Assembly (NCBI RefSeq): GCF_029029525.1
Contig: NZ_JAKJSC010000012.1
Span: forward strand, 1-41,213
Source of the DNA: Labilibaculum sp. DW002
GTDB taxonomy: Bacteria > Bacteroidota > Bacteroidia > Bacteroidales > Marinifilaceae
DNA: 41,213 nucleotides
Direction: 5' to 3'
Shown: positions 1 to 7,914 of the stretch, in pieces
Position numbering within the stretch: the stretch's first letter is position 1
Layout of the letters: every line of letters starts with the position of its first letter
Position numbers and translations under genes: made by a program
Notes under the pieces: model-generated
Database searches by the model: none
What the model saw: the letters and a program-made list of their open reading frames with translations, nothing else
Told to the model about the DNA's origin: nothing

Positions 1-14
1 TGATAGAAAATGTG

Positions 15-36
15 CGTAAATAAAGAGTTATTTACG
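15..36 (+). repeat. perfect 9-bp inverted repeat in the 23S-5S spacer
   Basis: CGTAAATAA (15-23) and TTATTTACG (28-36) pair perfectly around the four-base loop AGAG. It lies just upstream of the 5S gene, so it is probably within the precursor transcript between 23S (outside the window) and 5S. A role in RNase processing of pre-rRNA is an inference from position only. Confidence 0.5.
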
Positions 37-87
37 GTTCAAATAATATAATCACAACTTGCAAAGGCAAGATTTTGTGAAACGATT

Positions 88-198
88 TTAGGTGTTTATT
101 GCAACGAGGTTCCACCTCTTCCCTTTCCGAACAGAGAAGTTAAGCTCGTTAGCGCCGATGGTACTGCAGAAATGTGGGAGAGTAGGTCGACGCCAACT
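88..198 (+). rRNA. rrf: 5S ribosomal RNA
   Basis: The segment carries the conserved 5S core: TCCACCTCTTCC, CCGAACAGAGAAGTTAAG, AGCGCCGATGGTACTGC and GTGGGAGAGTAGGTCG. The outer helix pairs TTAGGTG near 88 with CGCCAA near 191-196. Length is about 111 nt, usual for Bacteroidota. The ends are set by that helix and are good to a few bases. Loop C reads CCCTTTCCGAAC where I would expect CCCATTCCGAAC, a single-base difference from the form I remember. 23S and 16S would lie upstream, outside the window. A strong terminator follows directly, so 5S is the last gene of the operon. Confidence 0.95.
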
Positions 199-201
199 TT
201 T

Positions 202-243
202 AAAAGGATAGAAATTCTACGGAGTTTCTATCCTTTTTTTTTT
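202..243 (+). terminator. intrinsic terminator of the rRNA operon
   Basis: AAAAGGATAGAAA (202-214) pairs with TTTCTATCCTTTT (225-237), a 13-bp stem with a ten-base loop, followed by a run of T to 243. It begins only a few bases after 5S. Confidence 0.93.
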
Positions 244-481
244 GATAAAGTCAATATGAATATAATCATTGAATTTCTCTTCTTACAGTCCCGATTTATT
301 GGGATATTTCATAAGTAGTAAGGCTCTTTTTTAGGTATTCAATTCTGTTAACGAAAGCTTGTTTAACTTCATTGAAAGGGAAAAATTTATTGGTTGATTT
401 TAATCTTTATGCAAAGCGAAAATTTTATTGGAATAAATAGCAATAATTCAATAGATTAAGACGATGTTTTTGTGTTGATAT
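244..481. other. intergenic stretch without a recognised gene
   Basis: Between the rRNA terminator and the rpsO promoter lie about 240 bases of AT-rich sequence. I see no convincing reading frame, tRNA, hairpin with T-run or repeat here. Confidence 0.5.
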
Positions 482-482
482 C

Positions 483-512
483 TTGCTTTGTAGAAAATAT
501 TGCTTAATTTTG
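483..512 (+). promoter_or_regulatory. Bacteroidota housekeeping promoter for rpsO
   Basis: A TTG at 483-485 is followed after 19 bases by TAATTTTG at 505-512. The latter matches the Bacteroidota -7 consensus TAnnTTTG perfectly. Transcription would start near 518, giving a leader of about 50 nt before the rpsO ATG. Confidence 0.7.
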
Positions 513-570
513 CGAACTGATTGTGTTGAGCAGTCAATTATTATATTTTTTAAAATTCAAAAAAAGAATT

Positions 571-840
571 ATGTATTTATCAGCAGAAAAAAAGCAAGAG
601 CTTTTCGAACAATACGGAAAGTCTAATAAAGACACTGGGGCTGCAGAATCTCAGATCGCTTTATTTTCCTACCGTATCGCTCACTTAACTGAGCACCTTA
701 AGAAAAATAGAAAAGATTACAGTACCCAACGTGCGCTGCAATTGCTAGTAGGTAAAAGAAGAAGCCTATTAGATTACTTAAAAGCAAAAGATATTGAAAG
801 ATACCGTGCTATTATTAAAGCATTAAACATGCGTAAGTAA
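571..840 (+). CDS. rpsO: 30S ribosomal protein S15 (uS15)
   Basis: The 89-residue product is exactly the family length and begins MYLSAEKKQELFEQYG. It contains the S15 core with GAAESQIALFSYRIAHLTEHLKKN and ends in IIKALNMRK. S15 binds 16S rRNA early in assembly of the small-subunit platform. The frame is open further upstream (an ATG at 523), but that would add sixteen residues unlike S15 and sit close to the promoter, so the ATG at 571 is chosen. It lies directly upstream of pnp, the classic rpsO-pnp pairing, with a weak terminator between them. In enteric bacteria PNPase acts on the rpsO transcript; that was not tested here. Confidence 0.97.
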   Translation: MYLSAEKKQELFEQYGKSNKDTGAAESQIALFSYRIAHLTEHLKKNRKDYSTQRALQLLVGKRRSLLDYLKAKDIERYRAIIKALNMRK

Positions 841-864
841 TATCTTATAATATTAGCAATCTTG

Positions 865-887
865 AGCAATCGGGATTGCTTTTTTTA
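865..887 (+). terminator. short intrinsic terminator after rpsO
   Basis: AGCAAT (865-870) and ATTGCT (875-880) form a 6-bp stem with a CGGG loop, followed by seven T. The stem is short, so partial read-through into pnp is plausible. Confidence 0.65.
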
Positions 888-921
888 TTTAAGTACGGCA
901 ACATCTAGCCTTATCCCAATA

Positions 922-929
922 TAAGTTTG
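922..929 (+). promoter_or_regulatory. candidate -7 element for pnp
   Basis: TAAGTTTG matches TAnnTTTG perfectly, but I find no good -33 TTTG at the right distance. It lies only 13 bases before the pnp ATG, implying a very short leader if used. Read-through from rpsO may also supply pnp. Confidence 0.35.
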
Positions 930-942
930 AATAAAACTACAA

Positions 943-3078
943 ATGATGAATGTAATCGAAAAAAAAATTGAATTAGGTGATGGAAGGTCCATCACAATTG
1001 AAACAGGGAAATTAGCTAAACAAGCTGATGGATCTGTAGTAGTAAAAATGGGTAAGACCATGCTGTTGGCTACAGTTGTATCCGCAAAGGATGCAAAACC
1101 TGATGTGGATTTCATGCCATTATCAGTAGAATACAAAGAAAAATTTAGTGCTCTAGGAAGATTTCCAGGTGGTTTCATGAAACGTGAAGGTCGTCCTTCA
1201 GATCATGAGATTCTAGTTTGTCGTCTTGTGGATCGTGCTCTACGTCCACTATTCCCAGAAGATTATCATGCAGAAACTTTTGTTACAATTAACCTTATTT
1301 CGGTTGATGCTAATGATATGCCTGATGCAATTGCCGGTTTAGCTGCATCTGCTGCAATTGCAGTTTCAGATGTGCCATTTGCAGAACCAATTTCTGAAGT
1401 ACGTGTTGCCAGAATAGATGGTAAAATGGTGATCAATCCTGGTCGTGAAGAGTTAGCTACAGCTGATCTTGATATGATTATTGCAGCTACCATGGATAAC
1501 ATCATGATGGTTGAAGGCGAAATGAACGAAGTTTCTGAGGCTGAAATGTTAGAGGCTATCAAAGTTGGCCATGAAGCTATTAAGGTTCAATGTCAAGCTC
1601 AAGTTGAGTTGGCTGAATTAACAGGTAAAACTGTAAAAAGAGAATATTGCCATGAGGAGAGTGATGAAGAGCTTCGTCAGTTAATCGTGGATAAAACATA
1701 CGCTAAGGTATTAGCAGCTGCAAGATTGCAGAATCCAAATAAGCACCAGCGTGCTGAAGCATTCGCTTCAATTAAAAAAGAATTTGTTGAGGAATATTCA
1801 GAAGGAAAAGAAGCTTCAGATATCAACATGTCTTTAATTGGACGTTATTACCACGATGTAGAAAAAGATGCTGTTCGTGAAATGGTATTGGAAGATCGTA
1901 AACGTCTTGATGGTCGTGATACAGATCAAATCCGTCCTATCTGGTCTGAAATTGATTACCTTCCAGGTGCTCACGGATCAGCTGTATTTACACGTGGTGA
2001 GACTCAATCGTTAACATCAGTAACTTTAGGTACAAAGTTAGATGAGAAAATCGTTGACGATGTACTTTATAGAGGAAAAGAGAAGTTTGTTCTTCATTAT
2101 AATTTCCCATCATTCTCAACTGGTGACGCCCGTCCAAATCGTGGTGTTAGCCGTAGAGAAGTAGGACATGGTAACCTGGCTTTCCGTGCTCTTAAAGGTA
2201 TGATTCCAGCAGATTCTCCATATGCTATCCGTGTTGTTTCTGATATCCTTGAATCAAATGGTTCGTCTTCAATGGCAACAGTTTGTGCAGGTACATTAGC
2301 ATTAATGGATGCAGGTATCCAAATCAAAAAGCCGGTAACTGGTATCGCAATGGGATTAATCTCAACTGAAGGTGCTAAAAAATATGCTGTTCTTTCTGAT
2401 ATCTTAGGTGATGAAGATCACTTGGGAGATATGGACTTTAAAGTAACAGGTACCAGAGATGGTATTACTGCTACTCAAATGGATATTAAAGTTGACGGAC
2501 TTCCATACGAAGTATTGGAGCAAGCTCTAATGCAAGCACGTGATGGACGTCTTCATATTCTAGATAAGATTTCTGAGACTATTGAAACTCCAAGAGAAGA
2601 TCTTAAGCCTCACGCTCCAAGAATTGTATCACTTGTTATTCCTAAGGATATGATTGGTGCTGTAATCGGACCAGGTGGTAAGATTATTCAAGAGATTCAA
2701 GAAACTTCAGGTGCGGTTATCGTAATCGAAGAAGTTGACGGAAAAGGTCATGTTGATATCTCAGCTGACAACAAAGAAGCAATTGATATTGCATTAGGTC
2801 GTATCAAAGGTATCACTGCAGTTCCTGAAGTTGGAACGATCTATAAAGGAAAAGTTAAGTCGATTGTTGCCTTTGGTGCTTTCGTCGAAGTTCTTCCTGG
2901 TAAAGATGGTTTACTTCACATTTCTGAAATTGAGCATCGCAGACTAAACACTGTTGATGAAGTATTGAAAGAAGGTCAGGAAGTTGAAGTGAAACTTATC
3001 GGTATCGATCCTAAAACAGGTAAATTGAAACTTTCTAGAAAAGTTTTATTACCAAAGCCTGAGAAAAACGAGAAATAA
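943..3078 (+). CDS. pnp: polyribonucleotide nucleotidyltransferase (PNPase)
   Basis: The 711-residue enzyme degrades RNA 3' to 5' by phosphorolysis as a trimer and can add nucleotides in reverse. Domains are in the standard order: first RNase PH domain (about 10-145), helical linker (about 150-240), second RNase PH domain (about 320-540), KH domain with the IGPGGKIIQ loop near residue 575, and S1 domain from about 631 ([20 protein letters not shown]). The active-site segment [19 protein letters not shown] carries the expected aspartates and lysine. Two ATGs stand in tandem (943 and 946), so the start is uncertain by one residue. A strong terminator follows. Length and motifs are intact. Confidence 0.98.
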   Translation: MMNVIEKKIELGDGRSITIETGKLAKQADGSVVVKMGKTMLLATVVSAKDAKPDVDFMPLSVEYKEKFSALGRFPGGFMKREGRPSDHEILVCRLVDRALRPLFPEDYHAETFVTINLISVDANDMPDAIAGLAASAAIAVSDVPFAEPISEVRVARIDGKMVINPGREELATADLDMIIAATMDNIMMVEGEMNEVSEAEMLEAIKVGHEAIKVQCQAQVELAELTGKTVKREYCHEESDEELRQLIVDKTYAKVLAAARLQNPNKHQRAEAFASIKKEFVEEYSEGKEASDINMSLIGRYYHDVEKDAVREMVLEDRKRLDGRDTDQIRPIWSEIDYLPGAHGSAVFTRGETQSLTSVTLGTKLDEKIVDDVLYRGKEKFVLHYNFPSFSTGDARPNRGVSRREVGHGNLAFRALKGMIPADSPYAIRVVSDILESNGSSSMATVCAGTLALMDAGIQIKKPVTGIAMGLISTEGAKKYAVLSDILGDEDHLGDMDFKVTGTRDGITATQMDIKVDGLPYEVLEQALMQARDGRLHILDKISETIETPREDLKPHAPRIVSLVIPKDMIGAVIGPGGKIIQEIQETSGAVIVIEEVDGKGHVDISADNKEAIDIALGRIKGITAVPEVGTIYKGKVKSIVAFGAFVEVLPGKDGLLHISEIEHRRLNTVDEVLKEGQEVEVKLIGIDPKTGKLKLSRKVLLPKPEKNEK

Positions 3079-3100
3079 TAAATCAATTATACGATTTAGA

Positions 3101-3130
3101 AATCCCGGATTTATTCCGGGATTTTTTTTT
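3101..3130 (+). terminator. intrinsic terminator after pnp
   Basis: AATCCCGGA (3101-3109) and TCCGGGATT (3115-3123) form a perfect 9-bp stem with loop TTTAT, and the run of T continues to 3130. Confidence 0.93.
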
Positions 3131-3155
3131 GATGTTTATTGAATGATTAACTTTG
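3128..3155 (+). promoter_or_regulatory. candidate promoter for the two-TM protein gene
   Basis: TTTG at 3128-3131 and TAACTTTG at 3148-3155 match the Bacteroidota -33 and -7 elements. The spacing of 16 is a little short. The first element overlaps the T-run of the pnp terminator, so termination and re-initiation are back to back. Confidence 0.5.
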
Positions 3156-3179
3156 TAGAATTATTTAGGAAATGCTTTT

Positions 3180-3668
3180 ATGGAAGAGAACTGGATCGAA
3201 GAAATATCAAAAAATATAGATGAGCAAATTGATTTGTACATATCGATAAAGGATTATCGGTTTTATCAGATCGAGAAGCTGAAACGAATTGCAAAATTAC
3301 TTCAGAATCAAAAGAATTGCCTAGACTGTAAATATTCGCGGAAGGAATTAGAGGAAATTGTAAATGATCTGGATCGATTGATTAATAAGTCGGGGGTAAA
3401 TAGAAGTGAGTATGAAAAGAGAGTAGAGAAATTGATTAAACATCTTAAAGTACAACATGACGTTTATCAAGCCCATCATTTTACTTATACCTATTCTGCA
3501 ATTTTCACTTTAGTTGGAGCTTGTTTTGGTTTATTGCTTTCTTTTGGAATATTCTATTCATTTCATCCAACCACATTTTTCTTAGCTGCAGGAGTAGGAA
3601 TGTTTGCTGGTAATGTTTTGGGAAGTCGAAAGGATAAATTTTACCTGCGAAATGGGAAGCAAATCTAA
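3180..3668 (+). CDS. hypothetical protein with coiled N-terminal part and two C-terminal membrane segments
   Basis: I do not recognise this 162-residue protein. Residues 1-100 are charged and probably helical, with a CLDC pair at 47-50 that could bind a metal or form a disulfide. Two hydrophobic segments follow at about 104-127 and 131-148, then a basic tail (SRKDKFYLRNGKQI). There is no signal peptide, so a cytoplasmic N-terminal domain anchored by a membrane hairpin is the simplest topology. The gene has its own promoter-like sequence and stands alone between pnp and the deoxynucleoside kinase. No function is inferred. Confidence 0.75.
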   Translation: MEENWIEEISKNIDEQIDLYISIKDYRFYQIEKLKRIAKLLQNQKNCLDCKYSRKELEEIVNDLDRLINKSGVNRSEYEKRVEKLIKHLKVQHDVYQAHHFTYTYSAIFTLVGACFGLLLSFGIFYSFHPTTFFLAAGVGMFAGNVLGSRKDKFYLRNGKQI

Positions 3669-3848
3669 TTTTCTTCTTAAAATATCATGAGTGAATTGTG
3701 ATTATTTTTTTTGAGAAAGGACACTTTTTTCACAAGAAAAAATATTGTTAATAAATTAAGGCTTTTGACTAATCCTTTTCTTAAAAAAAGTCTGATATTT
3801 ACGCCTCATTATTTATTTTTATGTCTCTAAATCTGTAAGTCGTTATTA

Positions 3849-4484
3849 ATGGATTATAAGTTTATCGTAATAGAAGGAAATATTGGTGCAGGAAAAACCT
3901 CACTTTCTCATAAAATTGCAGAAGAATATAATGCTAAACTGATTTTAGAACAGTTTGCAAATAATCCCTTTTTACCGAAGTTTTATGAAGATCAAGAGAA
4001 GTATTCTTTTCCTTTAGAAATGTCATTTCTAGCCGATCGATACAATCAATTAAAGAATGAATTGAGTGAGAGAGATTTGTTTAAATCTTTTACGATTGCA
4101 GATTATTACTTCATGAAATCATTGATTTTTTCGAAGCAAACCCTACAAGATGACGAATATAACCTATATCGTCAGTTTTTCCATATTATCCATAATTCTT
4201 TACCAAAACCAGACCTATACGTTTATTTACATTCTAGTGTAGATAAATTGTTAGACAACATAAAAAGTAGAGGAAGAGAGTATGAACAAGATATTTCAGC
4301 AGATTATTTGCAAAAAATTCAGGATAGTTATTTTGAGTTTTTTAAGCAACAGCAAGAGCTTAGTTTTCTGATAATTGATACCAATGAACTTGACTTTGTT
4401 AACAACACAGAAGATTATCTTAAAATCTCCAAAGCAATTTTTAATGCTGATTGTAAAAAAGGTGTTAATAGAATCATTCTCTGA
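3849..4484 (+). CDS. deoxynucleoside kinase family protein
   Basis: The 211-residue protein should phosphorylate a deoxynucleoside with ATP for nucleotide salvage in the cytoplasm. The P-loop GNIGAGKTS is at residues 10-18. The segment LADRYNQLK, the sequence TIADYYFMKSLIF, and the arginine-rich lid (KSRGREYEQDI) followed by DYLQKIQDSYFEFF match the dNK/dGK-dAK fold. The length is normal for bacterial members. The substrate (deoxyadenosine, deoxyguanosine or other) cannot be read from sequence alone. The gene sits alone with about 180 bases upstream and no clear promoter match. A thymidylate kinase is less likely given the motif order. Confidence 0.88.
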   Translation: MDYKFIVIEGNIGAGKTSLSHKIAEEYNAKLILEQFANNPFLPKFYEDQEKYSFPLEMSFLADRYNQLKNELSERDLFKSFTIADYYFMKSLIFSKQTLQDDEYNLYRQFFHIIHNSLPKPDLYVYLHSSVDKLLDNIKSRGREYEQDISADYLQKIQDSYFEFFKQQQELSFLIIDTNELDFVNNTEDYLKISKAIFNADCKKGVNRIIL

Positions 4485-4541
4485 AAGCCTTGAAAAGCCA
4501 AATAAAATGGTTGAATCGATTTAATTTGCATAAAATTTTCT

Positions 4542-4549
4542 TAAATTTG
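4542..4549 (+). promoter_or_regulatory. -7 promoter element for the TPR lipoprotein gene
   Basis: TAAATTTG is a perfect TAnnTTTG match, giving a leader of roughly 45 nt. A TTTG lies upstream at 4525-4528, but its spacing of 13 is too short to be a standard -33. Confidence 0.45.
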
Positions 4550-4599
4550 TTTTTGAACTAGATTATAATTTTAAAAGTTAAAATAATTAAGTAGTTGTT

Positions 4600-6324
4600 A
4601 TGAAAAGATCAAAGGTTATTTCCCTAGCTTCTTTACTGTTATCTGTTGTGGTTTTATCAAGCTGTGCAGGTTTAAGTAAAATGAAGAAAGAAGCAAGTAA
4701 CATCAAGTATCAAGTAACTCCAGAAGTATTGGAAGCTCATGCTGATATGGTTGATGTGAAAATTACAGTTAACATTCCTGCTAACTATTTCAACAAGAAT
4801 GTAACTTTAGTAGCAACTCCTGTATTGAAGTACGATGGTGGCGAAAAAGCTTTTGCTCCTAAAACACTTCAAGGTGAGAAAGTACAAGGAAATGCAATGG
4901 TAGTACCTTACGAAACAGGTAAAACGATTACCTATAAAGGAAGTATTGACTACGACAAAGCAATGCGTATTTCTGAGCTTGAAGTTCGTATGACTGCTTC
5001 AAAAGGTGAAAAATCATTGAATTTTGATCCTGTAAAAATTGCTGATGGTGTAAAAGCAACTGCAACTCTTGTTCAGAATAACCCTGCTAACATTATTGGT
5101 AAGGATGCTTTCCAAAGAATTATTGCTGAAACGAAAGAAGCTGATCTTCATTACCTAATCAACAGCTCTCAGGTTCGTTGGTCAGAAATGAAAACCGAAG
5201 ATATTAAAGCTTTAGGCGAGTACTTCAAAACTGTTGAAGCTGACGCTAATAAAGAATACAAAGGAATTGAAGTTTCTGCTTATGCATCACCTGATGGAGC
5301 TGAAGATTTCAATGAGAAATTAGCTGGTAAGCGTGAGGTTTCTTCTTCTAAGTATGTAAAGAAATCAATGAAAAAAGCTAAGCTTTCTAACTACGCTAGC
5401 GAAGACTTCTTCAAATCTAAGGTTACTCCTGAAGACTGGGATGGTTTCAAGAAATTGATGCAAGCTTCTAACATTAGAGACAAAGAATTAATTCTACGTG
5501 TTCTTTCAATGTACACAGATCCTGAAGTACGCGAGAAAGAAATCAAGAACATCTCTGCTGCTTTCTCTGAAGTTAAGAAAGAGATTCTTCCTAAGTTGAG
5601 AAGAGCTAAGTTCATGGTTAACGTTGATAACATTGGTAAATCAGACGATCAAATTAAAGATCTTGCTAAGAACAATCCTGCTGAATTGAATGTTGAAGAA
5701 TTGCTTTATGCTGCAACACTTACAAAAGTAGCTAGTGAGAAATTAGCAATTTATGAAACGGCTAAGAAGCAATTTGCTAAAGACTGGAGATCTCATAACG
5801 ATGCTGGTATGGTTCTTTTCGGAATGGGTAAAGTTGACGAAGCTAAAGCTAACTTCGACAAAGCTGATCAGCTTTCAGCTAACAATCCGGTTGTTAAAAA
5901 TAACTTAGGAGCTGTTGAATTAGTAAAAGGTAACACGGCTGATGCTGAAGTGTTATTCGGAGCTGCAACTGGTGCTGGTAGCGAGGTAAACTATAACTTA
6001 GGTATCGTTGCTGTTAAGAAAGCTCAGTACGACTTAGCAGCTCAGCAGTTTGGCGAGTGCAATTGTGTAAACTCTGCTTTAGCTAACATCCTTGCTGGAA
6101 AATACACTGTTGCTCTTGAGAAATTGAACAAGAACACAAGTGATAACGCTATGGTTGATTACCTAAAAGCTATTGTTGGTGCAAGAACTAACAACGAAAA
6201 CTTAATTTTCTCTAACTTGAAATCAGCTACTGCTAAGGATGCTTCTTTGAAAGCTACTGCAAAATCTGATATGGAATTTGCTAAAGTATTCGAAGATGCT
6301 AAATTCAAAGCTATCGTTGAATAA
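4600..6324 (+). CDS. periplasmic TPR-repeat lipoprotein with an OmpA-like segment
   Basis: The 574-residue protein starts with a lipoprotein signal; the lipobox LSSC places the lipidated cysteine at residue 22. The residues after it (AGLSKMKK) lack the acidic surface-export signal known in Bacteroidota, so periplasmic facing is likely. Residues 25-175 look beta-rich. Around 220-260 the sequence IEVSAYASPDGAEDFNEKLAGKRE resembles the peptidoglycan-binding part of OmpA domains. Residues 395-520 hold TPR-like helices (HNDAGMVLFGMGKVDEAKANFDKA, then NNLGAVELVKGNTADAEVLF). Codon choice is strongly biased (GCT, AAG, CTT), as in pnp and gcvP, which suggests high expression. A strong terminator follows, so it is monocistronic. 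The precise role, perhaps envelope structure, is unknown. Confidence 0.82.
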   Translation: MKRSKVISLASLLLSVVVLSSCAGLSKMKKEASNIKYQVTPEVLEAHADMVDVKITVNIPANYFNKNVTLVATPVLKYDGGEKAFAPKTLQGEKVQGNAMVVPYETGKTITYKGSIDYDKAMRISELEVRMTASKGEKSLNFDPVKIADGVKATATLVQNNPANIIGKDAFQRIIAETKEADLHYLINSSQVRWSEMKTEDIKALGEYFKTVEADANKEYKGIEVSAYASPDGAEDFNEKLAGKREVSSSKYVKKSMKKAKLSNYASEDFFKSKVTPEDWDGFKKLMQASNIRDKELILRVLSMYTDPEVREKEIKNISAAFSEVKKEILPKLRRAKFMVNVDNIGKSDDQIKDLAKNNPAELNVEELLYAATLTKVASEKLAIYETAKKQFAKDWRSHNDAGMVLFGMGKVDEAKANFDKADQLSANNPVVKNNLGAVELVKGNTADAEVLFGAATGAGSEVNYNLGIVAVKKAQYDLAAQQFGECNCVNSALANILAGKYTVALEKLNKNTSDNAMVDYLKAIVGARTNNENLIFSNLKSATAKDASLKATAKSDMEFAKVFEDAKFKAIVE

Positions 6325-6345
6325 TTCGTTATTCATTAAAATATT

Positions 6346-6377
6346 AAAAAGCGACCCATTATTGGGTCGCTTTTTTT
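6346..6377 (+). terminator. strong intrinsic terminator after the TPR lipoprotein gene
   Basis: GCGACCCA (6351-6358) pairs perfectly with TGGGTCGC (6363-6370) around TTAT, flanked by five A before and seven T after. The A and T runs extend the stem. Confidence 0.96.
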
Positions 6378-6461
6378 ATTCTAGTAAGTGAAATGTTCAT
6401 TAGAATTTTTATCTTAGCCAATTCCCTTTTATTAAGGCTGATGAATTAAAATGATTGTAAA

Positions 6462-7268
6462 ATGGTAATTGAAATCCCATATAAATTAGTGAACAATTTT
6501 CAGGGCTATGTATTCTTTTCGAAAATACATGAGCAAACAAAAAATTGTTTCGAGGATCGTATTGTTTTCGATTTTTCGAACACTAAAGTGATTGAATCGA
6601 ACCTTTTTGCCATTTTAGCTGGTCTGATTGCAGGTTTAGAGCGAAGAAAAAATAAAATTCGTTTACAGAATATTCAATCGCCTATTCAGAATTTATTTAA
6701 TACCAAAAAATTAGTAAATGGTTCTGCTCGCAAATACTTGTGGAAGAGTTTTGTAAAATGCCAACAATTCGCCACAGAAGACGAAGAAGCCTTGTCCGAT
6801 TACCTAGACTCTAGAATCTTTCCTGAACGTCCTGAAATTAGCTTAAATCAGCAATTAAAGATGGCTGTGCAATTGTGCATTGTAGAGATATTTCGAAATG
6901 CTTTTGCACATAGTAATTGTAAAGAAGTATTTATAGCTCATTATTATTCGGTGTACAACAAGAAACTTTGTGTTAGCATCGTTGATTTGGGAAGGCCTTT
7001 TAATTTGTTAGTGAATAAAGCAACTAAAAAAAGTTTGAATGGAGTTGGAGGTATTGAATGGGCAGTGGAGCAAGGGCACACAACTCAAAAAAATACCCGA
7101 AAAGGAATTGGTCTTTATACCATTAGGCAGTTTATTAAACAAAACGAAGGTCGAATTCAGATAATGTCGGGTGATGGTGTTTGGAAACAAGTAAAGCACC
7201 GTACATTCTCAAAAATTTATGAGAATGAATTTCCAGGTTCTGTTGTCACTTTAGAATTTAATTTATAA
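6462..7268 (+). CDS. STAS-like domain fused to a GHKL (HATPase) ATP-binding domain
   Basis: The 268-residue protein joins two signalling modules. Residues 1-90 look like a STAS domain (IVFDFSNTKVIESNLFAILAGLI, then KIRLQNIQ). From about 130 to the end is a GHKL ATPase: N-box EIFRNAFAHS near 141, G1 box VDLGRP near 173, and G2 box KGIGLYTIRQFI near 213. This is the fold of anti-sigma-factor kinases such as SpoIIAB/RsbW, whose partners are STAS anti-anti-sigma proteins. Here both are in one chain. There is no sensor, histidine phospho-acceptor or membrane segment. No partner gene is adjacent: a terminator lies upstream, and a convergent methyltransferase ends 9 bases downstream. Function is inferred as regulatory only. 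Confidence 0.8.
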   Translation: MVIEIPYKLVNNFQGYVFFSKIHEQTKNCFEDRIVFDFSNTKVIESNLFAILAGLIAGLERRKNKIRLQNIQSPIQNLFNTKKLVNGSARKYLWKSFVKCQQFATEDEEALSDYLDSRIFPERPEISLNQQLKMAVQLCIVEIFRNAFAHSNCKEVFIAHYYSVYNKKLCVSIVDLGRPFNLLVNKATKKSLNGVGGIEWAVEQGHTTQKNTRKGIGLYTIRQFIKQNEGRIQIMSGDGVWKQVKHRTFSKIYENEFPGSVVTLEFNL

Positions 7269-7277
7269 GCTAATATC

Positions 7278-7817
7278 TTATTTGTTGGCGTAATTTAATT
7301 TCGAGAATAGATCCCAAAGAACAATTCCACAACTTACTGAAATATTAAAGGAGTGCTTTGTTCCAAACTGAGGGATTTCAATACACCCATCAGAAAGGCT
7401 AACGATTTTTTGTTGAACACCTTTTACTTCATTCCCAAAAACCAAAGCGTATTTCTTTTCCGAATCCATATTAAAAGACTCTAAAGAGGTACTGTTTTCA
7501 GCTTGTTCTACAGCGTAAACACCAAAGTTATTACTTTGTAGTTTCGCAATAGCATCTTCTGTTTTTTCAAAATATTCCCACGCAACAGAGTCTTCTGCTC
7601 CTAAAGCTGTTTTGTGCAATTCACGGTGAGGTGGAGTGGCGGTAATGCCACATAAATAAACAGCTTCAATCAAAAGAGCATCCGATGTACGAAATACCGA
7701 TCCAATATTGTTCAGACTTCTAACATTATCTAATACAATAATAATAGGCGTTTTATCCGACTCTTTAAATTCGTTGATGCTTTTACGGTTTAGTTCGCTG
7801 TTTTTTAATTTTCTCAT
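7278..7817 (-). CDS. SpoU (TrmH) family RNA 2'-O-ribose methyltransferase
   Basis: The 179-residue protein has the three SPOUT/SpoU motifs: DNVRSLNNIGSVFRTSDA (motif 1, about 30-47), YALVFGNEVKGV (motif 2), and IPQFGTKHSFNISVSCGIVLW (motif 3). The last replaces the usual SLNVS with SFNIS. It should transfer a methyl group from S-adenosylmethionine to a ribose in tRNA or rRNA through a trefoil-knot dimer. There is no N-terminal RNA-binding extension, so it resembles the short TrmH/TrmL type rather than RlmB. The exact RNA target is not determined. It converges on the STAS-HATPase gene with a 9-base gap. Confidence 0.9.
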   Translation of the reverse strand: MRKLKNSELNRKSINEFKESDKTPIIIVLDNVRSLNNIGSVFRTSDALLIEAVYLCGITATPPHRELHKTALGAEDSVAWEYFEKTEDAIAKLQSNNFGVYAVEQAENSTSLESFNMDSEKKYALVFGNEVKGVQQKIVSLSDGCIEIPQFGTKHSFNISVSCGIVLWDLFSKLNYANK

Positions 7818-7856
7818 CGTAACAAAATAGAATTTGGTCTGTATTTTTATCGCCTA

Positions 7857-7864
7857 CAAAAATA
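7857..7864 (-). promoter_or_regulatory. -7 element for the SpoU methyltransferase gene
   Basis: On the minus strand this reads TATTTTTG, a perfect TAnnTTTG match about 40 bases before the start. No clear -33 partner is seen. It overlaps the T-run of the arcA terminator. Confidence 0.4.
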
Positions 7865-7894
7865 TAAAAAAAGGAACCCTTTTGAGGTTCCTTT
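7863..7894 (-). terminator. intrinsic terminator after arcA
   Basis: AAAGGAACC (7870-7878) pairs with GGTTCCTTT (7886-7894), a perfect 9-bp stem with a seven-base loop. On the minus strand it is followed by a T-rich run (plus-strand A run 7865-7872). It lies 20 bases after the arcA stop. Confidence 0.88.
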
Positions 7895-7914
7895 ACTATA
7901 TTTTGTTTTAATTC

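Noticed and set aside
3764-3803. Possible promoter for the deoxynucleoside kinase (TTTG then TATTTACG)
   Set aside because: The spacing of 28 bases is too long and the -7 element departs from TAnnTTTG in its final part.
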